A model generated the notes under the pieces. That model made no database searches. It was not told the DNA's origin and saw only the letters and a program-made list of their open reading frames with translations. This document shows, one piece after another, positions 1 through 6,224 of a stretch of DNA of 6,513 nucleotides; within the stretch, counting starts at the first letter, position 1, and each line of letters begins with the position of its first letter. The translations under genes were made by a program, and so were the position numbers. The DNA is taken from NCBI GenBank assembly GCA_016288175.1, contig JAEEYN010000169.1, positions 1 to 6,513 on the forward strand, written 5' to 3'. The stretch is from Bacillota bacterium. Lineage in GTDB: Bacteria; Bacillota; Clostridia; Christensenellales; CAG-138.

Positions 1-1006
1 CGTTTTCCTTTGCCTCCTCCTTCGGCGGGTCGGCAAGGGCGTTATAGTATTCCGGGGTCCTTTCGCCCATCGCGATATAGAACGCGGCCATCGCGACCTC
101 GATCATATCCTCCGTGGGCTCCTTCGTGGTTATGAGCTGCAGGCCCATGCCCGGCGCGCGGACGGCCTTCGTGAGCCAGTTATCCCTCTTCGCCGCCCAG
201 CGCAGCACCTCGTAGCTGATTCCGGCGATGACGGGGATCAGCAGGATCCTGATCCCGAAGCGGAACAGGAAGGCGAGGACCCTGTTTTCGATCACGAAGC
301 CGAAGCCGTATTGGAAAACGACGTCCACGATCGTCAGAACGAAGATCGAGATCGCCATGACGAGGAAGAGATAGTTCGTTCCGCAGCGGGGGTGCAGGCG
401 GCGGTATTTCATCGCGTTATGCGGGGTGAGCTCGGCCTCCGCCTCATAGCAGGCGATGGTCTTGTGCTCCGCGCCGTGGTACATGAACAGGCGGCGCATG
501 TCCTTGATCCCGCTCATCGCGAAGAGATAGCCGACATAGATCGCGACCCTCAGAAGGCCCTCGACGAGCGAACGCCAGACGCTCTTGCTTTCCCCGAAAA
601 TGAGGGAAGAGAGCAGCACAGGCAGGAACACGAAGAGGCCGACGGCGAGCAGGACGCCGAGCACGACGCCGACGCCGAGGATGATGCTTTCGATGCTTTT
701 GCCGAAGGTTTTCGAAAGCCATTTTTCGAATTTCGTCGGCTCCTCATCGCCGAGGAGGTCCTCGCCGTACATCTTCGCGGACTGGGTGGTGCACTTCATG
801 CCCGTCGAGAGGGATTCGATCAGCGCGACGACGCCGCGCACGATCGGCCAGCCGAGGAAGGTCCCCTTCTGCGCTTTGGATCTTTGTTTATTGTATGTTG
901 TGACGATCTTGCCGTCCGAACGGCGCACCGCCATCGCGATGCCTTCGTCGGATTTCATCATCACGCCTTCCATGACGGCCTGACCGCCTACAGAACAGCG
1001 TCTCAT
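1..1006 (-). CDS. yqhQ: YqhQ-type DUF1385 membrane protein (3' end cut by window edge)
   Basis: This reverse-strand frame stays open from the ATG at 1006 to the left edge, giving 335 codons without a stop. It opens with the family's hallmark GGQAVMEGVMM (residues 7-17). It carries HGAEHK at 177-182 and HPRCGT at 205-210, whose His, Glu and Cys residues look like a metal site; the family is described as predicted metal-dependent. Hydrophobic segments lie near 104-138 (one long or two short), 148-166, 211-234 and 243-265, so it is an integral membrane protein. The final visible part, with LITTKEPTEDMIEVAMAA near residues 291-308, matches the usual C-terminal region, so only a few residues should be missing. 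The start is supported by AAGGAG five bases upstream. It lies 26 bases after cysS and is probably co-transcribed. No biochemical function is established for the family, to my knowledge. In many Firmicutes it sits beside prmC and prfA, which may lie just outside the window. Confidence 0.93.
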   Translation of the reverse strand, partial: MRRCSVGGQAVMEGVMMKSDEGIAMAVRRSDGKIVTTYNKQRSKAQKGTFLGWPIVRGVVALIESLSTGMKCTTQSAKMYGEDLLGDEEPTKFEKWLSKTFGKSIESIILGVGVVLGVLLAVGLFVFLPVLLSSLIFGESKSVWRSLVEGLLRVAIYVGYLFAMSGIKDMRRLFMYHGAEHKTIACYEAEAELTPHNAMKYRRLHPRCGTNYLFLVMAISIFVLTIVDVVFQYGFGFVIENRVLAFLFRFGIRILLIPVIAGISYEVLRWAAKRDNWLTKAVRAPGMGLQLITTKEPTEDMIEVAMAAFYIAMGERTPEYYNALADPPKEEAKEN

Positions 1007-1011
1007 ATTTT

Positions 1012-1017
1012 CTCCTT
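1012..1017 (-). promoter_or_regulatory. Ribosome binding site of the yqhQ-type gene
   Basis: Reading the minus strand, AAGGAG is followed by a five-base spacer (AAAAT) and then the ATG at 1006. This fixes the start of the DUF1385 protein immediately before its conserved GGQAVMEGV motif. It lies in the 26-base gap after the cysS stop, where no terminator or promoter is visible. Confidence 0.8.
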
Positions 1018-1032
1018 AGTATGGTTTGGCGC

Positions 1033-2439
1033 TCAGGCCTTTGTCCAGGTCGTGCCCTCTTTCGAATCCTTGAGGGTGACGCCCTTTTCGGCGAGCTCGG
1101 CGCGAATCTCGTCGGCACGCGCCCAGTTCTTCGCCTTTTTCGCTTCCGCGCGCTCGGCAATCAGCTTTTCGACGTATTCGGTGAATTCATCGCTCTCTTC
1201 CGCCTTCTCTTCGCTTCCGATGAGGCCGAGGGAAAGCACGCGGTCGAAGTCCGCGATGAGCGCGAGCTTCGTTTTGCCGCTCATATCCGCCTTAAGAAGG
1301 TCGTAGAGCACGGTGAGGCCGAGGGAGGTGTTGAGGTCGTTGCCGACGTTTTCGATGAATTTCGCTTTGTATTCATCGAACTTTTCCTGCTCGAGCTCGC
1401 CTTCGTCCGCGATGGCCGCGATGCGGTTCTTGAGCCTTTCATAGGCCGCCTTGGAGTTGTCGAGGGTCTCCCAGGTGAACTCGAGGGGCTTTCTGTAATG
1501 GCTCTGGAGGCAGAACATCCTGTAAACGAGCGGGTCGTAGCCCTTTTCCTTCAGCACGGAAACGGTCAGGATATTGCCCTTGGATTTGCTCATCTTGCCC
1601 TCGCGGTCGTTGAGGTGCTGAACATGGAACCAATGGCTGCACCAGCTGTGGCCGAGGGCGGCTTCGCTCTGGGCGATCTCGTTGGTGTGGTGCGGGAAGA
1701 TATTGTCCACGCCGCCGCAGTGCAGGTCGAGGTATTCGCCGAGGTGCTTCATGCTGATCGCGGAGCATTCGATATGCCAGCCGGGATAGCCGACGCCCCA
1801 GGGGCTCTCCCATTTGAGCTCCTGGCTTTCGAACTTCGATTTCGTGAACCAGAGCACGAAATCCGTCTTGCTGCGCTTGTTGCCGTCCTCGTCGACGTCG
1901 TCGCGCACGCCGACGCGGAGGTCATCCGCGCTGTGGCCGGTGAGGGCGTAATAATCCCCGAGCTTCGAGGTGTCGAAATAGACGTTGCCGCCGGCTTCAT
2001 AGGCGTAGCCGTTTTCAAAGAGCTTTTCGATCAGCGCGATGTATTCCGCGATGCAGTGGGTCGCGGGCTCGACGACGTCCGGCGTTTTGATGTTCAGCAT
2101 TTCGCAGTCCTTGAAGAAGGCGTCCTCATAGAACTTCGCGAGCTCGAGGACCGTCTTGCCCTCGCGCTTAGCGCCGGCGACCATTTTATCCTCGCCGGTG
2201 TCGCCGTCACTCGAAAGATGGCCGACGTCCGTGATGTTCATCACGCGCTTGACGTCATAGCCGATATAACGGAGGAATTTTTCGAGCACGTCCTCCATGA
2301 TATAGCTGCGGAGATTGCCGATATGCGCGAAGTGGTAGACGGTCGGGCCGCAGGTATACATCGATACCCTGCCCTCCTCGCGCGGGATGAATTCATCAAC
2401 GGTCTTCGTAAGCGTGTTGTAGAGATAAAACTTATCCAT
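1033..2439 (-). CDS. cysS: Cysteinyl-tRNA synthetase (CysRS), variant sequence type
   Basis: Cytoplasmic class I aminoacyl-tRNA synthetase that charges tRNA-Cys with cysteine using ATP. It has 468 residues, against 461 for the E. coli enzyme. The class I HIGH signature appears as HIGN (39-42), and KMSKS is intact at 282-286. The four zinc ligands that select cysteine are all present: C30, C225 (in GWHIECSAIS), H250 and E254 (in PHHTNEIAQ). The C-terminal tRNA-binding region is full length and ends in the usual GTTW motif. Between the signatures it carries NITDVGHLSSDGDTGEDKM (68-86) in place of the commoner NITDIDDKII form, and a KTDFVLWFTKSKFESQELKW segment (191-210). From memory these resemble the spirochaete-type variant and some gut Clostridia. 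Its start has a Shine-Dalgarno site but no visible promoter, and it follows the PfoR-like gene by 24 bases, so it is probably expressed from upstream. No T-box leader is visible in that gap. Confidence 0.98.
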   Translation of the reverse strand: MDKFYLYNTLTKTVDEFIPREEGRVSMYTCGPTVYHFAHIGNLRSYIMEDVLEKFLRYIGYDVKRVMNITDVGHLSSDGDTGEDKMVAGAKREGKTVLELAKFYEDAFFKDCEMLNIKTPDVVEPATHCIAEYIALIEKLFENGYAYEAGGNVYFDTSKLGDYYALTGHSADDLRVGVRDDVDEDGNKRSKTDFVLWFTKSKFESQELKWESPWGVGYPGWHIECSAISMKHLGEYLDLHCGGVDNIFPHHTNEIAQSEAALGHSWCSHWFHVQHLNDREGKMSKSKGNILTVSVLKEKGYDPLVYRMFCLQSHYRKPLEFTWETLDNSKAAYERLKNRIAAIADEGELEQEKFDEYKAKFIENVGNDLNTSLGLTVLYDLLKADMSGKTKLALIADFDRVLSLGLIGSEEKAEESDEFTEYVEKLIAERAEAKKAKNWARADEIRAELAEKGVTLKDSKEGTTWTKA

Positions 2440-2442
2440 ATT

Positions 2443-2447
2443 TCCTT
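2443..2447 (-). promoter_or_regulatory. Ribosome binding site of cysS, close spacing
   Basis: On the minus strand AAGGA is followed by only AAT before the cysS ATG, a three-base spacer that is shorter than usual. The start is still secure because the N-terminus (YNTLTK, then C30) aligns with other CysRS proteins. The tight spacing could lower initiation; that is an inference. Confidence 0.55.
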
Positions 2448-2463
2448 ATTCCGTATAGATTTT

Positions 2464-3660
2464 TTAATCGAGAAGCATATCGTTCTTTTTGATCCAGCCG
2501 ATCCTGCGCAGCAGCTCGCTGAACAGAAGCGCGAGAAGGCCAGGAGCGACGATGTGCAGCAGCAGGACCTTGATGAGGATCATCCACCACTCCGTGCCCT
2601 CGCCGAGCATGGTGGTGAAGGTGCCGATCTGGCCGACGAAACCGCAGGTGCCCATGCCGCCGGCGATGCCGATGTTCTTCATCTGGAAGATCGTCGTGCC
2701 GAGGGGGCCGAGGATCGCGCTCGCGAGAACGGGAGGGATCAGGATTTGGGGATGCTTGAGCGCGTTGGGGACCTGGAGCATCGAAGTGCCGAGGCCCTGG
2801 GAAACGACGCCGCCCCATTTGTTCTCGCGGAAGCTCGAAACGGCGAAGCCGACCATATGGCAGCAGCAGCCGATCGTCGCGGCGCCCGCGGCAAGCATCA
2901 TGCCCGTGCGGACTTCCGCGTTCGGCGCTTTGTCGATGTTGAAGATGATCGCCGCTACGGCAGCGCTCGAGATCGGCGCTGTGAGGATCAGGCCGAGCGC
3001 GACGGAGATGATGATGCCCATCGGGATCGGGCTCAGATAGGTCGCCATGCCGATCTTTTCGCTGAGCCATGCCATGAACGTTCCGAGAGGTCCGCCGATC
3101 AGGTAGCCGATGAGGCCGCCGGTCATCAGGCAGGTCAGGGGCACGACGATGATATCGACCTTGGTCCTGCCTTCAACAAGCCTGCCGAACTCGATGCCGA
3201 CGATCGCCGCGACATACGCGCCGACAGGGCCCGCGCCGCCCGCGCCGCTCATATAGCCGATCGCGCCGACAACGACAGCGGAGCAGAGGGTGAAGGTTTT
3301 CGCGCCGAGAGCGAGAGCTATCGCGGCGCCGATCGCACCGCCGATAACATAGCCGTTCTGGCAGACGGATACGACGAAATTGAGGAAGTTCTGCAGCGGC
3401 TCCCAGGGGATGCGCGCGAACTGGGCGAGGATCGTGCCGATGAGGAGCGAAGCGAAGATACCCTTCGCCATCGCGCCCATCGCCTTGATGAAGTATCTGT
3501 CGGCGTAGTAGCCGAGGGCTTCCTTGAAGGTGCGCTTCGGTTTCGCTTCCTTTTCGGCGGCCTTGGCGGGCTTCTGCTCGCTCTGCGCGCCGCGGATGGG
3601 CTCCGCGCCCTTCACTTCGGCCCTGCGGCCCTTTTTGCTGTTATGCGACGGTCTTTTCAT
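2464..3660 (-). CDS. PfoR-like PTS EIIC-family (PTS_EIIC_2, COG3641) membrane protein with basic N-terminal extension
   Basis: A 398-residue polytopic membrane protein. After a hydrophilic region of about 45 residues, hydrophobic segments run near 64-82, 105-137, 145-157, 168-190, 213-240, 252-275, 306-325 and 360-383. Recognisable family stretches are LTAPISSAAVAA (226-237), CCCHMVGFAVSSFRENKWGG (265-284), SQGLGTSMLQVP (287-298) and MGTCGFVGQIGTF (336-348). The family resembles the membrane IIC component of sugar phosphotransferase systems. It includes Clostridium perfringens PfoR, once proposed as a toxin regulator, a role later questioned. Its substrate is unknown. No EIIA or EIIB domain is fused or encoded nearby, so sugar phosphorylation cannot be claimed. 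Residues 1-45 are rich in Lys and Arg and are longer than I recall for the family. GGAGG four bases upstream of the ATG supports this start, so the extension is probably real. Three consecutive cysteines (265-267) sit at a membrane segment. Confidence 0.88.
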   Translation of the reverse strand: MKRPSHNSKKGRRAEVKGAEPIRGAQSEQKPAKAAEKEAKPKRTFKEALGYYADRYFIKAMGAMAKGIFASLLIGTILAQFARIPWEPLQNFLNFVVSVCQNGYVIGGAIGAAIALALGAKTFTLCSAVVVGAIGYMSGAGGAGPVGAYVAAIVGIEFGRLVEGRTKVDIIVVPLTCLMTGGLIGYLIGGPLGTFMAWLSEKIGMATYLSPIPMGIIISVALGLILTAPISSAAVAAIIFNIDKAPNAEVRTGMMLAAGAATIGCCCHMVGFAVSSFRENKWGGVVSQGLGTSMLQVPNALKHPQILIPPVLASAILGPLGTTIFQMKNIGIAGGMGTCGFVGQIGTFTTMLGEGTEWWMILIKVLLLHIVAPGLLALLFSELLRRIGWIKKNDMLLD

Positions 3661-3664
3661 ACTG

Positions 3665-3669
3665 CCTCC
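3665..3669 (-). promoter_or_regulatory. Ribosome binding site deciding the start of the PfoR-like gene
   Basis: A perfect GGAGG on the minus strand is followed by CAGT and the ATG at 3660. It matters because the next in-frame Met codons lie at residues 61 and 64. Without this site one might call a shorter protein lacking the basic N-terminal region. Confidence 0.75.
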
Positions 3670-3685
3670 ATATTATTCCGATGAT

Positions 3686-3702
3686 CGGCGGAAATGCCGC
3701 CG
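3686..3702. other. Perfect GC hairpin between two membrane-protein genes
   Basis: Two six-base arms, CGGCGG (3686-3691) and CCGCCG (3697-3702), flank a five-base loop. It lies wholly in the 49-base gap, starting seven bases after the stop codon of the 3710-4699 gene in transcription order. The transcript continues AUCAUCGGAAUAAU into the GGAGG site, with no U tract. It is therefore not a standard intrinsic terminator. It could stabilise or process the mRNA, or help set relative expression of the two genes. That role is inference. Confidence 0.5.
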
Positions 3703-3709
3703 TGAGGGA

Positions 3710-4699
3710 TCATTCCCGGTCGTTTTTCGGGGTCGCCTTGATGTCGTCGACGGTGGGTTCGTCGTCGTCGAAGACGAACGCGGCGTTCGGGGATTTCCTC
3801 GGGCCCGCGGTGCCGGTCGCCTGCGCCTTGCGCTTCGCTTCGACGTCGGTGCACCTGCGCAGCAGGATCAGAGCGGCGATGAACACAACGAGCATCGCGC
3901 CGAAGAGGATGAAGTTGACGAGCTTCAGCTTGCCGTAGCCGTCGAGGGCGGCAACGACGCCGGTCGCGATCATGAGCAGGGCGACGACAAGGCAGGTCAC
4001 GCGGATGATGGTCCTATGCTTCTTCTCCATGCCTTCCTTGACGAATTCGGATTCATACAGACGGCCCCTGCCGGTGATCGCCGCGAAGAGCAGATACAGG
4101 CCGGTGCCGAGCATGATGATATCCCAGATCGAAAGGCTCTGGCGGATCACGTTGAGCTTCGCAGTTTCGATCGCGCTGCCGTCAAAGGCTTTTGCGTCGA
4201 TCTCGATCGAGCCGAGCTCGGGGGAGATGATATGCAGATAACCGACATAGCGGTTGCTTTCGTCGGTGATGATCTCGCAGGTATACTCCTTCGGATCGAT
4301 AACGTTCCCCTTCTCGTCCTTGAGAACGGCTGTCATCTCCGCGATGTTTTTGCGCTTCTCGGTAACGGTGACAGGCTTGCCGTCCTCGCCGACGGGAGAG
4401 ATGCCGTCCTCGCCCGCGGGGGCGGGAACATTCGCTTCATACTCTTTGTCCGTCAGCATGACTTCATCGGCGCCTTCGAAATAGAAGTAGCCAATCACGG
4501 TATCGGTGTTGACCTGGATCTTTTCGGAACCGAGCTTCAGGATGAGCTTGCCGCCGTTTGTCGGCGTCTTGTCCTGGAAGTCGATCTTCGTGTTGGTCTG
4601 CTGATTCGAGCCCATGCCCATCAGGCAGGCGGTGAAGACGGAGCAGACGAGGATCAGGACCGCCGAAAGGGCGATGATGCGGGTAACTGTTTTCTTCAT
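3710..4699 (-). CDS. Unrecognised membrane protein with lipoprotein-like signal and acidic C-terminal tail
   Basis: I do not recognise this 329-residue family. Residues 1-25 look like a signal peptide: MKKTVTR, a hydrophobic core, then FTAC with Cys25 as a possible lipidation site. The -3 Phe is atypical for a lipobox, so an uncleaved anchor is also possible. Residues 30-188 are hydrophilic and probably extracytoplasmic, with an imperfect duplicated P-x-GEDG element at 94-107 (PAGEDG, PVGEDG). Membrane helices follow near 190-209, 231-251 and 260-280. Basic residues after the first and third helices place those loops, and the C-terminus, in the cytoplasm. The tail is basic at 281-302 and then acidic (FDDDEPTVDD, 310-319). 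The start is supported by GGAGG eight bases upstream. It lies 40 bases after kamC and 49 before the PfoR-like gene, so it is probably in the same operon. A role as a partner of the PfoR-like protein is a guess from position only. Confidence 0.85.
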   Translation of the reverse strand: MKKTVTRIIALSAVLILVCSVFTACLMGMGSNQQTNTKIDFQDKTPTNGGKLILKLGSEKIQVNTDTVIGYFYFEGADEVMLTDKEYEANVPAPAGEDGISPVGEDGKPVTVTEKRKNIAEMTAVLKDEKGNVIDPKEYTCEIITDESNRYVGYLHIISPELGSIEIDAKAFDGSAIETAKLNVIRQSLSIWDIIMLGTGLYLLFAAITGRGRLYESEFVKEGMEKKHRTIIRVTCLVVALLMIATGVVAALDGYGKLKLVNFILFGAMLVVFIAALILLRRCTDVEAKRKAQATGTAGPRKSPNAAFVFDDDEPTVDDIKATPKNDRE

Positions 4700-4707
4700 T
4701 GGATGGT

Positions 4708-4712
4708 CCTCC
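4708..4712 (-). promoter_or_regulatory. Ribosome binding site of the lipoprotein-like gene
   Basis: GGAGG on the minus strand lies eight bases before the ATG at 4699. It selects a start that gives a clean signal-peptide N-terminus (MKKTVTR followed by a hydrophobic core). It sits in the 40-base gap after kamC, which shows no hairpin with a T run. Confidence 0.75.
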
Positions 4713-4739
4713 GGTTTTTGTTTGCTTTTACAGGCAATT

Positions 4740-6224
4740 TTAATATTCCGTAACTTTGTTCATGAAGTCCTCCCGGATGCGGAGCGCGCGGCAGATCTTC
4801 AGCGCGTCGCGCGGGGGATTGACCTCGGAGCCGGCTTTGAAAAGGCCGTAATCCATGAATCGGGCAAGCATTTCCTGCGGAGAGCTGCCCGCTTCGGGCG
4901 ACGAAAGCGCCGCGGTGAGCGCCGCTTCGTTCGCGTTTCGAAGGCCCATGACCTGGTAATGCACCTTCGCAAGGCAGGCCACGTCGTCGAAATGGGTGGT
5001 GATTAGGGCGTAGGTATCGCCCGTTTCGTTGAAATAGCGCACGGCGCCGCGCACAAGGGCGGAGCCTTCGTGGGGATTCGTGCCGCGGGCGAATTCATCG
5101 AGGAGTACGAGGGAGCCCTTTTCCTTCTCCGCCGAGGCGAGGATGCCGTTGAAGCGGACCATCTCCCCGCCGAAGCTCGAAAGGCCGCCCCGGCTGTCCT
5201 CCATATCCTCCGAAAGAAGGTGGATCTCCGGCAGCAGCGGGAGCGCGGCGAAGGAGCAGAAAACGGGCATGCCGCAGACTGCGAGGAAGGCGTTCAGCGC
5301 GAGCGTTTTCACGGCGACGGATTTGCCGCCCATGTTCGCGCCGGTGATGACCGTCGAGCCGGGCCCGAGCTCGATTGAGACCGGGGTGAAGCGCCGCCCC
5401 TTTTCGCCGAGGACAGCGGCTGTTTCCGGGTTCACCATGGCTTTGAATACGATGCGTTTTTCCCCGTTCTCCGGCAAAATTTCGGGAACGGTGCCGCCGA
5501 GGGCGAGTATCAGCCTTGCCTTCGCGGCGGCGTGGTCGAGCCTTCCGATGCTTTCTATTAGCTCCTCCGCGCTTTCGGCATGGGCGGAAAACGCCCTTGT
5601 CATCTCCCCGCGCAGGCGCAGCTCCTCGTTTTCCTCCATCGCGGCAAGGTTCGTGCGCTCCGCCGAAAGGCGGTCCCTTTCCGCGCCGTTTTCGGCGGCC
5701 GCGGGAAGCGCGCGGAGGGCGAGATCGACGGCCTTGCGCCTTCTGCGGATCTCCGCAAGGCGAGGCGACGCGCCGTCCGGAAGGCGGAAGGTCTGCGCGC
5801 GCATGCCGTCGGGGTCGAGGATATCGAGCGCCTCGGGAAGGGCGAAGATATTTATCCCCTCGAGCTTATCCGCGAAGGGCAGGGCGGAATACGCCGCTTC
5901 GAGCGCTTCGGCGAGCATCAGAAAGCGCTTCACTTCGAAAAGCTCGATATCCGAAAGCGCGGTCTCGCGGCTCCTTTTGAGGGACCGGCGGATATCCTTG
6001 AGCTGCATCAGCGCCCTCGCGAGCGGACCGAAGGCGGCGGGATCGCGCGAAAAGGCCTCCGCGAGAGCGGAAATATTCCGGAATTCGGCCAAAAGCGCCT
6101 CCCTTTCGGAGGGGGCGTACGGCGCGAGCCGGCGCTTCTTCTCCTCCCCGAAGGGGGACCAGGGCTCCAGCTTACTGAGCACGTGATCGAAGCCGATATT
6201 CGCAAGCTGCTTTGCTTCAAGCAT
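4740..6224 (-). CDS. kamC: KamC-like MutS-fold ATPase (lysine 5,6-aminomutase reactivase ATPase)
   Basis: A 494-residue stand-alone protein of the MutS ATPase superfamily. The ATPase domain fills roughly 250-430: Walker A GANMGGKS (295-302), the MutS-type signature SSFGGEM (349-355), Walker B LVLLDE (372-377) followed by FARGTNPHEG, and switch histidine H411 in ITTHFDD. Residues 1-150 are helical and 150-225 are charged and coiled-coil-like. There is no mismatch-recognition domain and no C-terminal Smr nuclease domain, so it is neither MutS1 nor MutS2. Such proteins paired with KamB occur in lysine-fermentation clusters of Clostridia and Fusobacteria. There they are annotated as the reactivase for B12- and PLP-dependent lysine 5,6-aminomutase (KamDE), presumably using ATP to exchange damaged cobalamin. 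The pairing here with a KamB-like tail, overlapping by eight bases, supports that reading. AAGGA eight bases upstream supports the start. A less specific alternative is a MutS-family protein serving another B12 aminomutase. Confidence 0.8.
   Translation of the reverse strand: MLEAKQLANIGFDHVLSKLEPWSPFGEEKKRRLAPYAPSEREALLAEFRNISALAEAFSRDPAAFGPLARALMQLKDIRRSLKRSRETALSDIELFEVKRFLMLAEALEAAYSALPFADKLEGINIFALPEALDILDPDGMRAQTFRLPDGASPRLAEIRRRRKAVDLALRALPAAAENGAERDRLSAERTNLAAMEENEELRLRGEMTRAFSAHAESAEELIESIGRLDHAAAKARLILALGGTVPEILPENGEKRIVFKAMVNPETAAVLGEKGRRFTPVSIELGPGSTVITGANMGGKSVAVKTLALNAFLAVCGMPVFCSFAALPLLPEIHLLSEDMEDSRGGLSSFGGEMVRFNGILASAEKEKGSLVLLDEFARGTNPHEGSALVRGAVRYFNETGDTYALITTHFDDVACLAKVHYQVMGLRNANEAALTAALSSPEAGSSPQEMLARFMDYGLFKAGSEVNPPRDALKICRALRIREDFMNKVTEY
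6217..6224 (-). other. Eight-base kamB/kamC overlap
   Basis: On the minus strand ATGCTTGA holds the kamC start codon (6224-6222) and, in another frame, the kamB stop codon TGA (6219-6217). The kamC ribosome site lies inside the kamB coding end. Such overlaps usually mean translational coupling and fixed stoichiometry, consistent with the two products acting as one complex (inference). Confidence 0.85.

Noticed and set aside
311..1306. A 331-codon open frame on the plus strand
   Set aside because: It overlaps, in antisense, the DUF1385 gene with its GGQAVMEGV, HGAEHK and HPRCGT motifs, and also the cysS end. Its His/Asp/Glu-rich sequence is a shadow.
2440..2463. T-box or other leader upstream of cysS
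   Set aside because: The gap is only 24 bases and holds little beyond the ribosome site, too short for a T-box.
1021..3684. An 887-codon open frame on the plus strand
   Set aside because: It lies antisense across cysS and the PfoR-like gene, both strongly identified by motifs. Its composition is the low-complexity Ala/Asp/Arg/Glu/Val mix expected from reading GC-rich codons on the wrong strand. It has no recognisable domain.
3686..3702. Intrinsic terminator after the lipoprotein-like gene
   Set aside because: The hairpin is real but is not followed by a U run on the transcribed strand. The next gene's ribosome site begins 17 bases past the stem, so it is reported only as a hairpin.
3524..4753. 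A 409-codon open frame on the plus strand
   Set aside because: It is antisense to the lipoprotein-like gene, which has a signal peptide, membrane helices and a GGAGG site. The plus-strand product shows no coherent domain.
4740..6224. Annotation as MutS2 or MutS mismatch-repair protein
   Set aside because: It has the MutS ATPase core but lacks the mismatch-recognition and Smr domains. It is far shorter than either family and sits in a kamB-overlapping pair.
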